Below, in pieces: positions 1-8,614 of a DNA stretch of 28,324 nt. The number at the start of each line of letters is the position of its first letter. The first letter of the stretch is position 1. The position numbers and the translations under genes are program-made. Source of the stretch: Bordetella parapertussis. GTDB taxonomy: Bacteria; Pseudomonadota; Gammaproteobacteria; Burkholderiales; Burkholderiaceae_B. Location of the stretch: the NCBI GenBank assembly GCA_945895265.1, contig CAMDEF010000047.1, positions 1-28,324 on the forward strand, given 5' to 3'. Under the pieces are notes generated by a model. That model saw only the letters and a list, made by a program, of their open reading frames with translations, ran no database searches and was not told the origin of the DNA.

Positions 1-210
1 TACAAATAATTTCAACAATTATTGCCAGTACTTATAATGTATAAAATTGCCACTACATAAAATTTAAACTGGTTATGCTAAGTGCTTGATTTTATTAACA
101 TCGAATAAGGCAAAACTGTAAAAAATGCGTTTTGGTGTCGAACTCGGGAGCGCAAGGAGTAACGCCCGACTGTGCTTGCTAGTTTTCATCAAAAAAGTAT
201 TCAGCATGAT
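1..210. other. AT-rich intergenic stretch at window edge
   Basis: This stretch lies downstream of the minus-strand acyl-CoA ligase. It is clearly richer in A and T than the coding DNA around it, especially over the first 130 bases. I see no open frame with coding character, no tRNA cloverleaf and no convincing hairpin followed by a T-run that would terminate the ligase transcript. It may contain the promoter of a gene beyond the window edge, but nothing in it decides this. Confidence 0.4.
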
Positions 211-1869
211 TTATACCGGCCATTGATAGGTCACAAACTCTTCTCGGAGTTTAAGCTTCGCCATTTTTCCAGTTGCGGTTAACGGGATTTGTTTCACAAA
301 AACGATGTCGTCAGGCAGCCACCACTTGGCGACTTTTTCTGCCAACATATTCAGTAGCTTGGCTTTCAGGGCGGCATCATCGCTGTTCGCACCCTCGCGC
401 TTTACCACCACCAAGAGCGGACGTTCATCCCACTTAGGATGAGCAATCGCGATGCAGGCAGCCATTGCTACGTCTGGATGCGCGCTCGCGATGTTTTCGA
501 GTTCGATCGATGAAATCCATTCGCCACCAGACTTAATCACGTCTTTGCTGCGATCGGTGATTTGCATGTTGCTGTCTGGATCAAGCGTGGCAACATCACC
601 CGTTGGAAACCAGCCCTCAATTAACGGGCTTTCGGTTGCACCAAAGTAAGTGTCAATCGCCCAGCTGCTCTTGACCATGAGGTCACCAAAAGCGACGCCA
701 TCGTGCGGTAAGGTCTGACCTTTTTCGTCAACGATCTTCATGTCAACGCCAAATATCGGTCGGCCCTGCTTCGCTAGAATCTGTTCTTGCTCTGTTTTGC
801 TTTTTGAAAGATCTTTTTGTTTGAGCTTTGCAACCGAACCCACAGGCGATAACTCGGTCATGCCCCAGGCGTGAATCACCTCGATACCTTCTTTTTCAAA
901 AGCTCGGATCATTGTAGGCGGGCAAGTCGAGCCACCAATGACCGTTCGTTTGAAGGTTGTGAACTTAAGTTTATTAGCGATCGCATGCTCGATCAGCCCA
1001 GCCCAGATGGTTGGAACGCCCGCCGACATCGTGACTGACTCTTGTTCAATGAGCGCACACAGAGAGGCGCCATCGAGCTTAGGCCCCGGAAACACGATGC
1101 GCGCACCGGCAAGCGGGCAGGCATACGGTAGACCCCAGGCATTGACGTGAAACATGGGTACAACAGGCATGATTGACTCTTTAGCGGTGATGCCCAAAGA
1201 GTCTGGCAAGGCAACCGCGTAAGAGTGCAAGATCGTTGAGCGATGGCTATAGAGAGCACCCTTTGGATTGCCGGTAGTGCCTGAGGTGTAACAAAGGCTT
1301 GAGGCGGCTCGTTCGTCAAAGGTAGGCCATTCATACTCGCCTGACTCTTGGGCGAGCAAGGTTTCATAGCATTCAAGCTTTATCGTGCTGCTTTGCGGCA
1401 TGTTGCCGGCATCGGTCATGCAGATCCAGTGCTTCACCGTTGGACATTGTGCGTGAAGCGCTTCGATTAAGGGCAGAAAGCTTGTGTCAAAGAACACGAC
1501 CTGATCTTGGGCGTGGTTGATGATGTAGCGAAGTTGATCGGCAAACAATCGAGGGTTAATGGTGTGACACACCCGAGCACTGCCCGAAGAACCATAATAG
1601 ATTTCTAGGTGCCGGTAGCCGTTCCAGGCAAAGGTGCCAATACGCGCACTCGGTTCAATCTTCAGCCTGTCAAGCATCTGCGCAACTTGCTTAGCGCGAG
1701 TATGGCAATCGGCATAGGTGTAGCGATGGATATCCCCCTCGGTACGCCGCGAGACGATTTCTGTGTCGGCATGGTGCCGTGCAGCATGAACCAAGAGCCC
1801 CGATATCAGCAGCGGTTGCGACATCATTTGACCCATCAAAAGCGCTGAGTTTTCTATGATTCTAGCCAT
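211..1869 (-). CDS. AlkK-like medium/long-chain acyl-CoA ligase
   Basis: This is an AMP-forming acyl-CoA ligase of the ANL superfamily: it adenylates a carboxylic acid with ATP and transfers the acyl group to CoA in the cytoplasm. Seen in the 552-residue product: the phosphate-binding A3 motif [11 protein letters not shown] at about 194-204, the GWFPTGD motif and the [13 protein letters not shown] hinge region, and the C-terminal PLTATGK motif whose lysine (about K535) is the expected catalytic residue. The N-terminal QPLLIS element and overall layout resemble AlkK and 3-(methylthio)propionate-CoA ligases (DmdB). The substrate cannot be read from sequence. An in-frame TTG at 1887 would add six residues, but the ATG at 1869 has an AGGA eight bases upstream and is preferred. 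The gene is divergent from Bug receptor 1, so the two may share a control region and a substrate (inference). Confidence 0.9.
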   Translation of the reverse strand: MARIIENSALLMGQMMSQPLLISGLLVHAARHHADTEIVSRRTEGDIHRYTYADCHTRAKQVAQMLDRLKIEPSARIGTFAWNGYRHLEIYYGSSGSARVCHTINPRLFADQLRYIINHAQDQVVFFDTSFLPLIEALHAQCPTVKHWICMTDAGNMPQSSTIKLECYETLLAQESGEYEWPTFDERAASSLCYTSGTTGNPKGALYSHRSTILHSYAVALPDSLGITAKESIMPVVPMFHVNAWGLPYACPLAGARIVFPGPKLDGASLCALIEQESVTMSAGVPTIWAGLIEHAIANKLKFTTFKRTVIGGSTCPPTMIRAFEKEGIEVIHAWGMTELSPVGSVAKLKQKDLSKSKTEQEQILAKQGRPIFGVDMKIVDEKGQTLPHDGVAFGDLMVKSSWAIDTYFGATESPLIEGWFPTGDVATLDPDSNMQITDRSKDVIKSGGEWISSIELENIASAHPDVAMAACIAIAHPKWDERPLLVVVKREGANSDDAALKAKLLNMLAEKVAKWWLPDDIVFVKQIPLTATGKMAKLKLREEFVTYQWPV

Positions 1870-2013
1870 GGTGCGTCCTGGTCTCAAAGGGGCTTAATAC
1901 TTGTTATCGATCTTCTGACGCTATCATATCGCCAAGTTGAAATGTACACTCGCACTTTCGCTCGGTCTCGACGTTTTATTCGAGCAGGTTGAACACAGAT
2001 TCTGGAGATTCAT

Positions 2014-2994
2014 GTGAAATTACCTTTAGTCACTTCTTTTGTATTTTCGTGTTTAGTTCTCGTGGCCAGCTACTCGCGTTTAGCTGTCGCCCAAGAGTTT
2101 CCTAAGGATCAAACGATTACGATCATCGTAGGCTTTGTGGCCGGCGGTGCCTCTGACACGTCGACACGACTAATTGCCAGAGAGCTCGCCAATAATCTTG
2201 GTCAGTCTGTCGTTGTCGAAAATAAGCCTGGCGCTGGGAGCATGCTGGCCTCTCAATACGTCGCGAACGCTAAAGCGGATGGCACGGTGCTACTGCTTGG
2301 TTCGGTTGGCCCGATGGCAGTGATTCCACATTTGATGAAACTGTCTTTTGACCCGTTGCGTGATCTGGCGCCCATCACGATGGGCGTCAGTTTTGCGAAC
2401 GTGTTGGTGGTGCCTGCATCTTTAAACATTACGACTCTAGCTGAGTTCGTTGCGCTCGCCAAAAAGAGTCCAGGTAAGTTGTCATACGCTTCAACCGGGA
2501 TTGGCTCGTCGGCGCATTTGGCCGGCGAGCTTTTTGGGCAGCGCGCCGGGATAGACCTCGTGCATGTTCCTTACAAGGGTGGCAGCGCCGCGATGATTGA
2601 CTTGCTTGGTTCGCGCATCGAAGCGTATTACTCAACGCCTTCGTCCGCAGCCTCACATATTCAAAGTAAAAAATTAATTGCACTTGCCACGACTGGCTTG
2701 ACGCGATCTGAGGGCCTGACATCTTTGCCAACCATTGCAGAGTCGGGCTACCCCGGCTTCAACGCCACGAACTGGTATGCCTACGTAGCCCCCGCTAAAA
2801 CCCCAACGGCTATCCTAGACCGTTGGAACACAGAGTTTGTCAAGGTGCTGACGACGCCGTCGGTTCGGGATGCCTTGATTGCGATGGGCTTGATTCCAGA
2901 TCCGATGAGCCGTCAAGCTTTAGCCGACTACATGGCTAAAGAGTCAGCGACCTGGAAATCGGTCATTCAAGAGCGCAATATCAAAATCGAGTAG
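2014..2994 (+). CDS. Bug-family tripartite tricarboxylate receptor 1
   Basis: Periplasmic solute receptor of the Bug (TctC-like) family, which in betaproteobacteria binds carboxylates or related small molecules. The 326-residue product starts with a Sec signal peptide (hydrophobic 5-19, probable cleavage AVA/QE after residue 26). Family hallmarks follow: the TITIIVGFVAGGASD segment, the VENKPGAGSM stretch that lines the ligand pocket, the PYKGGSAAMIDLLG motif, and GYPGFNATNWYAYVAP near the C-terminus. The start is GTG: the ATG two bases upstream runs directly into TGA, while a GGAG lies about seven bases before the GTG. No TctA/TctB membrane components are present, so it is one of the orphan receptors common in Burkholderiales. 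Divergent orientation to the acyl-CoA ligase suggests a linked acid substrate (inference). Confidence 0.92.
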   Translation: MKLPLVTSFVFSCLVLVASYSRLAVAQEFPKDQTITIIVGFVAGGASDTSTRLIARELANNLGQSVVVENKPGAGSMLASQYVANAKADGTVLLLGSVGPMAVIPHLMKLSFDPLRDLAPITMGVSFANVLVVPASLNITTLAEFVALAKKSPGKLSYASTGIGSSAHLAGELFGQRAGIDLVHVPYKGGSAAMIDLLGSRIEAYYSTPSSAASHIQSKKLIALATTGLTRSEGLTSLPTIAESGYPGFNATNWYAYVAPAKTPTAILDRWNTEFVKVLTTPSVRDALIAMGLIPDPMSRQALADYMAKESATWKSVIQERNIKIE

Positions 2995-3097
2995 TTCGCA
3001 GACCTGAGTGGTGAGTTTGATTGCAAGTCGCTCGGGTGGATCGGTTGGCAGATCATATGGGCGTCTGCAGTCGCCCACAAAAAATGATTCGGTCAGA

Positions 3098-4217
3098 TTA
3101 TTGCGGCTCGCGGCGTACAACTTGAACGCTGCGACGCTCGTGCTCTTTGTTATAACTAAAGGCGAAGGGCATGGGCTTCACAGCAGGGGTTTGCCGATAG
3201 GCTTGTGCAAGTGACTGCTGTTTATGCGGGCTGAACTGTTCGAAGGGCAACGAAAAGCCTCCGTACAAATCGACTGGCCCGATCTTTTTTAAGTGTGAAT
3301 AGTCTACGCCGGTCTCGTCTTGCACGACCATTGGTGCATTCTTGACGATCATGTCTCGCAGCACAATAAAGTTTCCATCTTGCAAGAGGTGAGACGCAGC
3401 CTTAATCAGCATTGGGTGTTGCGTCATGTGGCTCAACCAGCCTCGCATCGGTTCTTTGATCAAAAGATTTTGATCGGATAAATCAAGACTGACGTAATCA
3501 AGCGCGACTGTCTTGCCATTTTTTTTCAGCACCAGGCGTACAGAGTTGTAGGGCCCAGCAGATTTGATAAATTGCCCAGACGCTGAGTCGTATGCAATGG
3601 GGTACAGCTCAACCACGTCGTAGCCCGAGTACAGAGCGAAGGTCGTTAAAATCGTGGTGATGCCGATGTGCGTGCTTTTTGCGAAGCGGTCGGCCTCAAG
3701 TTCAGCGGTGATAAAAAAGGCGTTGTAGGCAAAGCGCTTCCATTCGCGTAAAAATTTTGTTTGAAAATGTTGAGCTCTTTCGGGCGCCATCGGGGCCAGT
3801 AGGACCGGTTCGCCAGCGGCTTGCATCGCGACCATGACATACCGGTCGGCATCGGGATAGAGTTGACTCAGGGTCACAAAATCTGGACCAGAAAAGGGAT
3901 AAAAAACAGTACCGGTGCCTGAGAATTTAATTTCGGTTTTGGCCCACTCGGTCATGGCATGACCATGATCCTTTTGATAAATGGCCCAAGACCCATCTGC
4001 GATTTTTTTATTTTCGGCAGTTAAAAACGGGAACACAGCAGGGTTTGAGTGAGGCCCGACTAGATAGTGACCTTGTGAGTGGGGCGCTAACTGCGTCGCG
4101 CTTTTGGCGTCTAAGGCGTTTGTATCGACGGTCTGCGCGCGCGGACGTCAAGCAGACTAAGAGGCAAAGGGCGGACAGTGATGAGGCCACCTTGAAGGTG
4201 CGAGCAAACCAGTTCAT
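3098..4217 (-). pseudogene. Secreted protein of unknown family, frameshifted at the signal peptide
   Basis: I do not recognise this family. Two frames together make one sensible protein. An ATG at 4217 opens a 28-residue Sec signal peptide (positive start MNWFARTFK, hydrophobic core, ARA at the cleavage site). That frame then becomes arginine-rich nonsense and ends near 4008. The neighbouring frame has a TGA just before the junction and then reads QTVDTNALDAKSATQLAPHS and on through GHYLVGPHSNPAVFPFLTAENKK into a 312-residue open stretch ending at 3098. The frames meet in a GC-dinucleotide run at 4135-4143. Adding one GC unit restores SARA/QTVD with a perfect AxA site and gives about 373 residues. 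The mature part has no membrane segments and is rich in aromatic residues (YPFSGPDFVTLSQLYPDADRY). Without the signal, a GTG at 4036 could start a shorter cytoplasmic form, but it would omit conserved-looking sequence. Either a genuine broken or phase-variable gene or a sequencing error. Confidence 0.7.
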
Positions 4218-4349
4218 TTTTTTCTCTACGTTAACGGAAGAGACCGCACAAGTTGCGCTAATCAAATATTCAATCGACCTAGATGGTCTTACCGATTTTG
4301 ACAGGCGCATGGTGGGCGAGATAGTACCCTGTACGGTGCGTTTTGTGCA

Positions 4350-5132
4350 CTAAACGATCGAGCGTGCTGAAGTGATGCCGCCATCTACCGTAAAAATAGA
4401 GCCTGAGGTGTACGCAGACTTGTCTGAGGCGAGGTATACGCACATATCTGCGATTTCTTCGGCAGTGGCCGCTCGTCCCAGCGGTAATTTAGCCAGTAGT
4501 TCGTTGGCGCGATTCGCGTCACCAAGTTCTGATTCCGCACGTCGCCTTAAGACTTTCTCAATACGCGGTGTAGACACTGCGCCTGGATTGACCCCGAGCA
4601 CGCGAATGCCGTCGCGCAGACTTCGACCACCAATTGCACGGGTGAAGGCCATCAGCGCAGCATTACCTGTGGTGCCTGCCACGTAGTCAAAGTCAAAGTT
4701 TTCGCCGCCGATACCGATATTGTTGATGATGACGCCATGGCCGCGCGCTTTGAAAAGAGGGTAGAACGCGCGGGTCATATCAATGTAGCCCAGCACTTTT
4801 AATTCCCAACCAGCACGCCATTGGGTGGCGTCCACATCCCAAAGGTTACCTCCGGGAATTGTGCCTGCGTTATTGACTAAGATGTCGATATCCGGCGCTT
4901 GCGCGACAATGCTCTCGATTGCACCTGCTTGAGTCATGTCGAGGGCGATAACTTTAGTGGGGACGCCAAAGCGGTTGAGAAGATCGGTGGCCAGCGCGGT
5001 GAGTCGATCCTCTGACCGAGCAACGACGGTGAGGTGGCAGCCTTCGCGCGCAAAGGATTCGGCAAGTGCCTGGCCAATGCCTTGCGAGGCACCTGTTACC
5101 AATACTTTTTTGCCTTTCAGGTTGAGTTCCAT
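4350..5132 (-). CDS. SDR-family oxidoreductase with altered catalytic site
   Basis: A 260-residue Rossmann-fold protein of the short-chain dehydrogenase/reductase superfamily. The NAD(P)-binding motif TGASQGIG (13-20), VARSEDR after strand 2 (arginine here suggests NADP preference) and NNAG (87-90) are intact. The usual catalytic Ser, Tyr and Lys are not: the segment before the tyrosine reads IINNIG with no serine between 131 and 150, and the expected YxxxK reads YVAGT (Y150, T154 in place of Lys). A lysine (K112) sits near the position of the helix-4 asparagine. The C-terminal NPGAVSTPR and TSGSIFTVDGG motifs are normal for the superfamily. It is the last gene of the liv-ligase operon, 20 bases after the ligase. 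It may be a divergent subfamily with its own proton relay or a non-classical enzyme; the substrate is unknown. Confidence 0.85.
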   Translation of the reverse strand: MELNLKGKKVLVTGASQGIGQALAESFAREGCHLTVVARSEDRLTALATDLLNRFGVPTKVIALDMTQAGAIESIVAQAPDIDILVNNAGTIPGGNLWDVDATQWRAGWELKVLGYIDMTRAFYPLFKARGHGVIINNIGIGGENFDFDYVAGTTGNAALMAFTRAIGGRSLRDGIRVLGVNPGAVSTPRIEKVLRRRAESELGDANRANELLAKLPLGRAATAEEIADMCVYLASDKSAYTSGSIFTVDGGITSARSIV

Positions 5133-5152
5133 ACCGTTGCTGCCTATAGAAA

Positions 5153-7108
5153 TTAGGGGGCTGAATTCTTGAGAACTTGTTGCAGTTCTTCTATTGCGCT
5201 AGGGTTGTTCAGCGCCGAGAGGTCACCTAAGGTCTCTTGCATAAAAATATTACGAATTAAACGCCGCATGACTTTTTGACTACGAGTTTTAGGTAAGTCT
5301 TTCATGATGTAGACGCGGCTTGGCCGAAAGGGTTTACCCATTCGGTCCGCGACATGATCTTTGATCAGCGCCTCAAGAGCGGATGGTTCGCCTTTGTAAT
5401 CAGGCGACGCAATCACAAAAATCACTAATTTTTGACCCTTGCTTGGGTCCGACACACCGATCGCAGCCGCTTCGCTCACGTCTTTGAGTGCAAGCAAAAT
5501 TTCTTCGACTTCGGCCGGGCCTAAACGCTTACCAGCTATTTTTAGTGTGTCATCTGAACGACCCAAAATATAAAAATAACCTTTGTCGTCGTGCAGGGCT
5601 AAGTCGCCATGAATCCATTGGCCAGGAATTGCTCGCCAATAAGAGTCTAGGTAACGCTCGTCGTCCATCCAAAATGATTGCGTCATGCCCACAAAGGGAG
5701 CGCGGATCGACAACTCTCCGATTGCGTTGCGCACCGAGTCGCCTGCGGCGTCGACTACATCAGTCATCACGCCTGGACTTGCTGTATTAAAGGACGCGGC
5801 GGCAATGGGTTTGACCACCACGCTAGACAGCAGCGCGCAACTAGCTTCTGTGCCGCCGGTGACGTTAATGATCGGGCAGGTCCCGTGACCGAAATGTGTT
5901 TCGAACCACTTGAAATGGACAGGATCAATGGGTTCTCCGGCCGTGATCAACAAACGTATTGAAGAGAGGTCGGGTTGTAGTGCAATATCGGCGTGGCTGG
6001 CATAGCCGCGAATGAGCGTAGGCGAAGCACCATACACCGTCACACCATAGCGCTCGATGAGTTTGCCCATGCGTGTCCAATCAGGATAGTCTGGCGCGCC
6101 GTCATAGGTGACTAAGGTGGCGCCATTTAAAAGCGCCATCGTTGACACAAGCGGGCCCGCAATCCAACCCATGTCTGCAGGCCAGCACACGACATCGCCC
6201 TGTCGGATGTCAAAGTGCACTAGCGAATCATGTGCCATTTTTAACGGAAAGCCGCCGTGCGTATGAACCGGACCTTTGGGTTTGCCAGTTGTGCCCGAGG
6301 TGTAGATCACCATAAAGGGGTCATCGGGCGACATGCGCGCCGAGGGCGTATGTTGACCAGGGGTGTTGTTTGCAACATGCGCCCAGCTGATATCATCCGC
6401 GCTTAAGGATGGGCCCTCGGGTGAATGCTTCCAGATGATTGTTTCAATCGTAGGCAACTGTTTACACGCGGCTTCGACGATAGCTCGTGCATCAACAAAA
6501 TTGCCACGACGGCTAAAGCCTGTTGAGGCAACTAGCATGCGAGCAGTGCATGACGATAGCCGCGCCACAATGGCATCTACACCAAAGCCGCTAAATAGTG
6601 GCACAACAATTGCCCCGAGGTACGAGAGGCCAAGAAGCGTCACGTTGGCTTCGATACCATTTTCAAGCAACAGACCGACACGATCGCCTCGTTTAAGACC
6701 GAGCGAGGCCATGCCCGCAGCAAAATTTTGGATACGTATTTTGAGTTCTGCAAAGGTGACGGTTTCAGCTGCTATTTGCTCGCGCTCAGCGATGAGTGCT
6801 GGTTGCTGTGCCGTTGCCGGGTTGTCAGACCAGCGCAATACTGTATCCACCCAGTTGAGTTCGCCACCTGTAAACCAGCGGGGAAACTCTGCTCCGCCAG
6901 AGGTGTCAACATACTGTTTATAGTCTGTTGACCAGACGATGCCGCAGAACGCGTTGACTTCTTTCCAGTATTGCGCGGGCTGCTTGATTGAAAAGCGGTA
7001 AAAGGCTTCGTAATCGGTAAAACCCAAACGCTGCATCAAACGCGCAATGTTTGAATCCGTTAGATCTTCTGCACGCGGCTGCCAGGCTGCTAGCTCATTG
7101 GTTGTCAT
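5153..7108 (-). CDS. Acetyl-CoA-synthetase-like AMP-forming acyl-CoA ligase
   Basis: ANL-superfamily ligase that activates a carboxylic acid to its CoA thioester through an acyl-adenylate. At 651 residues it has the acetyl-CoA-synthetase layout: an N-terminal cap (FYRFSIKQPAQYWKEVNAF, about 37-54), the A3 motif YTSGTTGKPKG (269-279), the HGDLALHDDKGYFYILGRSDDTLKIAGKRLGP hinge region and the C-terminal KTRSQK motif with likely catalytic K612. Adenylate-forming propionyl-, acetoacetyl- and larger acyl ligases share this layout, so acetate is not implied. It follows an SDR gene and precedes another SDR gene in the liv operon, which suggests it primes the imported acid. A TTG at 7126, overlapping the upstream stop codon, could add six residues; the ATG at 7108 has a GAGG about 12 bases upstream and is preferred, though not firmly. 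Confidence 0.92.
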   Translation of the reverse strand: MTTNELAAWQPRAEDLTDSNIARLMQRLGFTDYEAFYRFSIKQPAQYWKEVNAFCGIVWSTDYKQYVDTSGGAEFPRWFTGGELNWVDTVLRWSDNPATAQQPALIAEREQIAAETVTFAELKIRIQNFAAGMASLGLKRGDRVGLLLENGIEANVTLLGLSYLGAIVVPLFSGFGVDAIVARLSSCTARMLVASTGFSRRGNFVDARAIVEAACKQLPTIETIIWKHSPEGPSLSADDISWAHVANNTPGQHTPSARMSPDDPFMVIYTSGTTGKPKGPVHTHGGFPLKMAHDSLVHFDIRQGDVVCWPADMGWIAGPLVSTMALLNGATLVTYDGAPDYPDWTRMGKLIERYGVTVYGASPTLIRGYASHADIALQPDLSSIRLLITAGEPIDPVHFKWFETHFGHGTCPIINVTGGTEASCALLSSVVVKPIAAASFNTASPGVMTDVVDAAGDSVRNAIGELSIRAPFVGMTQSFWMDDERYLDSYWRAIPGQWIHGDLALHDDKGYFYILGRSDDTLKIAGKRLGPAEVEEILLALKDVSEAAAIGVSDPSKGQKLVIFVIASPDYKGEPSALEALIKDHVADRMGKPFRPSRVYIMKDLPKTRSQKVMRRLIRNIFMQETLGDLSALNNPSAIEELQQVLKNSAP

Positions 7109-7122
7109 GTTGTCTGCGCGCC

Positions 7123-7878
7123 TCAATTTATGGTGAGTCCACCATCAACAGTCAGAATATGTCCTGTGGTTGACAAAGACTCGTCCGAGGCGAGATATAA
7201 AGCGGCATACGCAACATCTTTCGGTGGAACAACACCAAACATTTGCCCAGATAAAAATTTGGATGTGACGCCGTCATCTTTTAGCAAGGTTAAAACCCGA
7301 TCAGTTCCTGTGGCGCCAGGTGCAATGGCATTGATACGAACTTTTTGGGCTGCGTATTCGACAGCCATTGATCGAGTGAGTGCGCTGATGGCTCCTTTTG
7401 CTGCTGTGTAGGCATCTTTTCTGTGCGTGCCGATCAACGCTACAACTGAGGTCATATTGATGACTGCACCACCGCCGCTTGCGATAATCGCCGGAATACC
7501 GTGCTGACAACCGAGCCAAGTGCCGAAAAGATCGAGTTGTATTTTTCGCCAAAATTCTTCGGTGGCACCCTCGGTGACTGCACCATCTTTTACGGTTGAA
7601 CCACCCGCATTGTTATGCAGAATATTTAACTTCCCGAAGGTGTCCACGCAACGTTTGACCGCGTTCTGGACTTGGTCTGATTGGGTGACATCGGCTTCGA
7701 TAAACAAGCATTCACCGCCTTGCGCTTTAAGAAGCTTTGCGGTCTCGGCGCCGCCCGCAGGGTTTTTATCGATGAACGCAACTTTTGCGCCTTCTTGTGA
7801 AAACAGCAAGGCGGTTTCGCGACCGATGCCCGCACCCGCACCAGTAATGAGTGCTACTTTGCCAGCAAGTCGTCCCAT
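7123..7878 (-). CDS. Classical SDR-family dehydrogenase
   Basis: A 251-residue classical short-chain dehydrogenase/reductase. It carries TGAGAGIG (12-19), an aspartate after strand 2 (FIDKN, D37) that indicates NAD(H) preference, HNNAG (88-92), and a full catalytic set: S144 in NMTS, Y157 and K161 in YTAAK. The C-terminus has the family ending GHILTVDGG. It probably oxidises a secondary alcohol or hydroxyacyl intermediate, or reduces a ketone; the substrate cannot be told. It sits 16 bases after livF and overlaps the region in which the downstream ligase begins, so it belongs to the transporter operon. The ATG has an AGGA seven bases upstream. It contrasts with the second SDR of the same operon, which lacks the catalytic Ser and Lys. 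Confidence 0.92.
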   Translation of the reverse strand: MGRLAGKVALITGAGAGIGRETALLFSQEGAKVAFIDKNPAGGAETAKLLKAQGGECLFIEADVTQSDQVQNAVKRCVDTFGKLNILHNNAGGSTVKDGAVTEGATEEFWRKIQLDLFGTWLGCQHGIPAIIASGGGAVINMTSVVALIGTHRKDAYTAAKGAISALTRSMAVEYAAQKVRINAIAPGATGTDRVLTLLKDDGVTSKFLSGQMFGVVPPKDVAYAALYLASDESLSTTGHILTVDGGLTIN

Positions 7879-7894
7879 GATAATCCTGTAAAAA

Positions 7895-8614
7895 TTAAAT
7901 GCCTAAGTAGGCGCGTTGAACCTCTTGACTGTTTGCCAGATCTTTTGCAAGCCCATGCATTGCGATTTCACCGCGTTCAAGAATATAGGCATCGTGCGAA
8001 ATCTCTAGCGCAATTTCGGCGTTTTGTTCAACCAATAAAATATCGACTCCCGCCTTCGCAATCGATTGAATGATCTCGGCGATGGTGTCGACAATCGCTG
8101 GCGCCAGACCAATGGTTGGCTCATCAAGCAGAAGCAACTTTGGCCCCGCCATGAGTGCTCGCGCAACTGCGACCATTTGCTGCTGCCCACCGCTTAGGCT
8201 GGCTGCGCGCACGTTTAGTTTTTCTCTTAAGGCAGGAAAATATTCCAACGTCTGTTCAAAATCGCGGGCGATTGCCAATTTGTCTGAGCGCTGAAAAGCA
8301 CCCATCTGTAAGTTCTCTGTGACGGTCATGCTTTTAAAAAGACGTCGCCCCTCGGGCACTAACACCAGTCCCTGTTTGACCAAGACGTCAGTCTCTGTGT
8401 GACTAATATTTTTTCCAAAAAGCTCGATGCCTGCGCTTTGCGAGGGGAGTAAACCAGTTAGTGCTTTCATCGTCGTTGATTTGCCCGAGCCGTTCGAGCC
8501 AATGATGGTCGTAATTTTTCCACGAGCGACTGAAAAACTTATGCTTTTGACGGCTGGCACAATCCCGTAATTCACAACGAGATCAGCGACCTTGAGTGCA
8601 TAGTCGGTTGTCAT
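7895..8614 (-). CDS. livF: Branched-chain amino acid/HAAT-type ABC transporter ATPase LivF
   Basis: One of the two cytoplasmic ATPases of a hydrophobic amino acid transporter (HAAT) family importer. In the 239-residue product I see Walker A GSNGSGKST (39-47), the signature LSGGQQQ (140-146), Walker B LLLLDEP (160-166) and the LLVEQNAEIAL segment typical of LivF. Length is normal for LivF. Its ATG overlaps the livG stop in an ATGA, so the two are translationally coupled. HAAT systems transport branched-chain amino acids, amides, urea or, in catabolic clusters, aromatic and other carboxylic acids. The downstream SDR and CoA-ligase genes make a carboxylic acid more likely here than an amino acid (inference). 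Confidence 0.95.
   Translation of the reverse strand: MTTDYALKVADLVVNYGIVPAVKSISFSVARGKITTIIGSNGSGKSTTMKALTGLLPSQSAGIELFGKNISHTETDVLVKQGLVLVPEGRRLFKSMTVTENLQMGAFQRSDKLAIARDFEQTLEYFPALREKLNVRAASLSGGQQQMVAVARALMAGPKLLLLDEPTIGLAPAIVDTIAEIIQSIAKAGVDILLVEQNAEIALEISHDAYILERGEIAMHGLAKDLANSQEVQRAYLGI

Noticed and set aside
3058..3077. Palindrome TGGGCG..CGCCCA between the convergent Bug receptor 1 and unknown secreted protein genes, considered as a terminator
   Set aside because: Only a six-base stem closes an eight-base loop, and the adjacent A-run lies on the wrong side to give a U-run for either transcript.
4045..4353. Plus-strand open frame of 102 codons opposite the signal-peptide region
   Set aside because: It is antisense to the signal-peptide gene and its promoter region, has Arg-rich nonsense composition and no family resemblance.
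6363..6923. 186-codon plus-strand open frame opposite the acetyl-CoA-synthetase-like gene
   Set aside because: It is a shadow of a well conserved ligase gene, Ser/Arg/Ala-rich and without domain resemblance.
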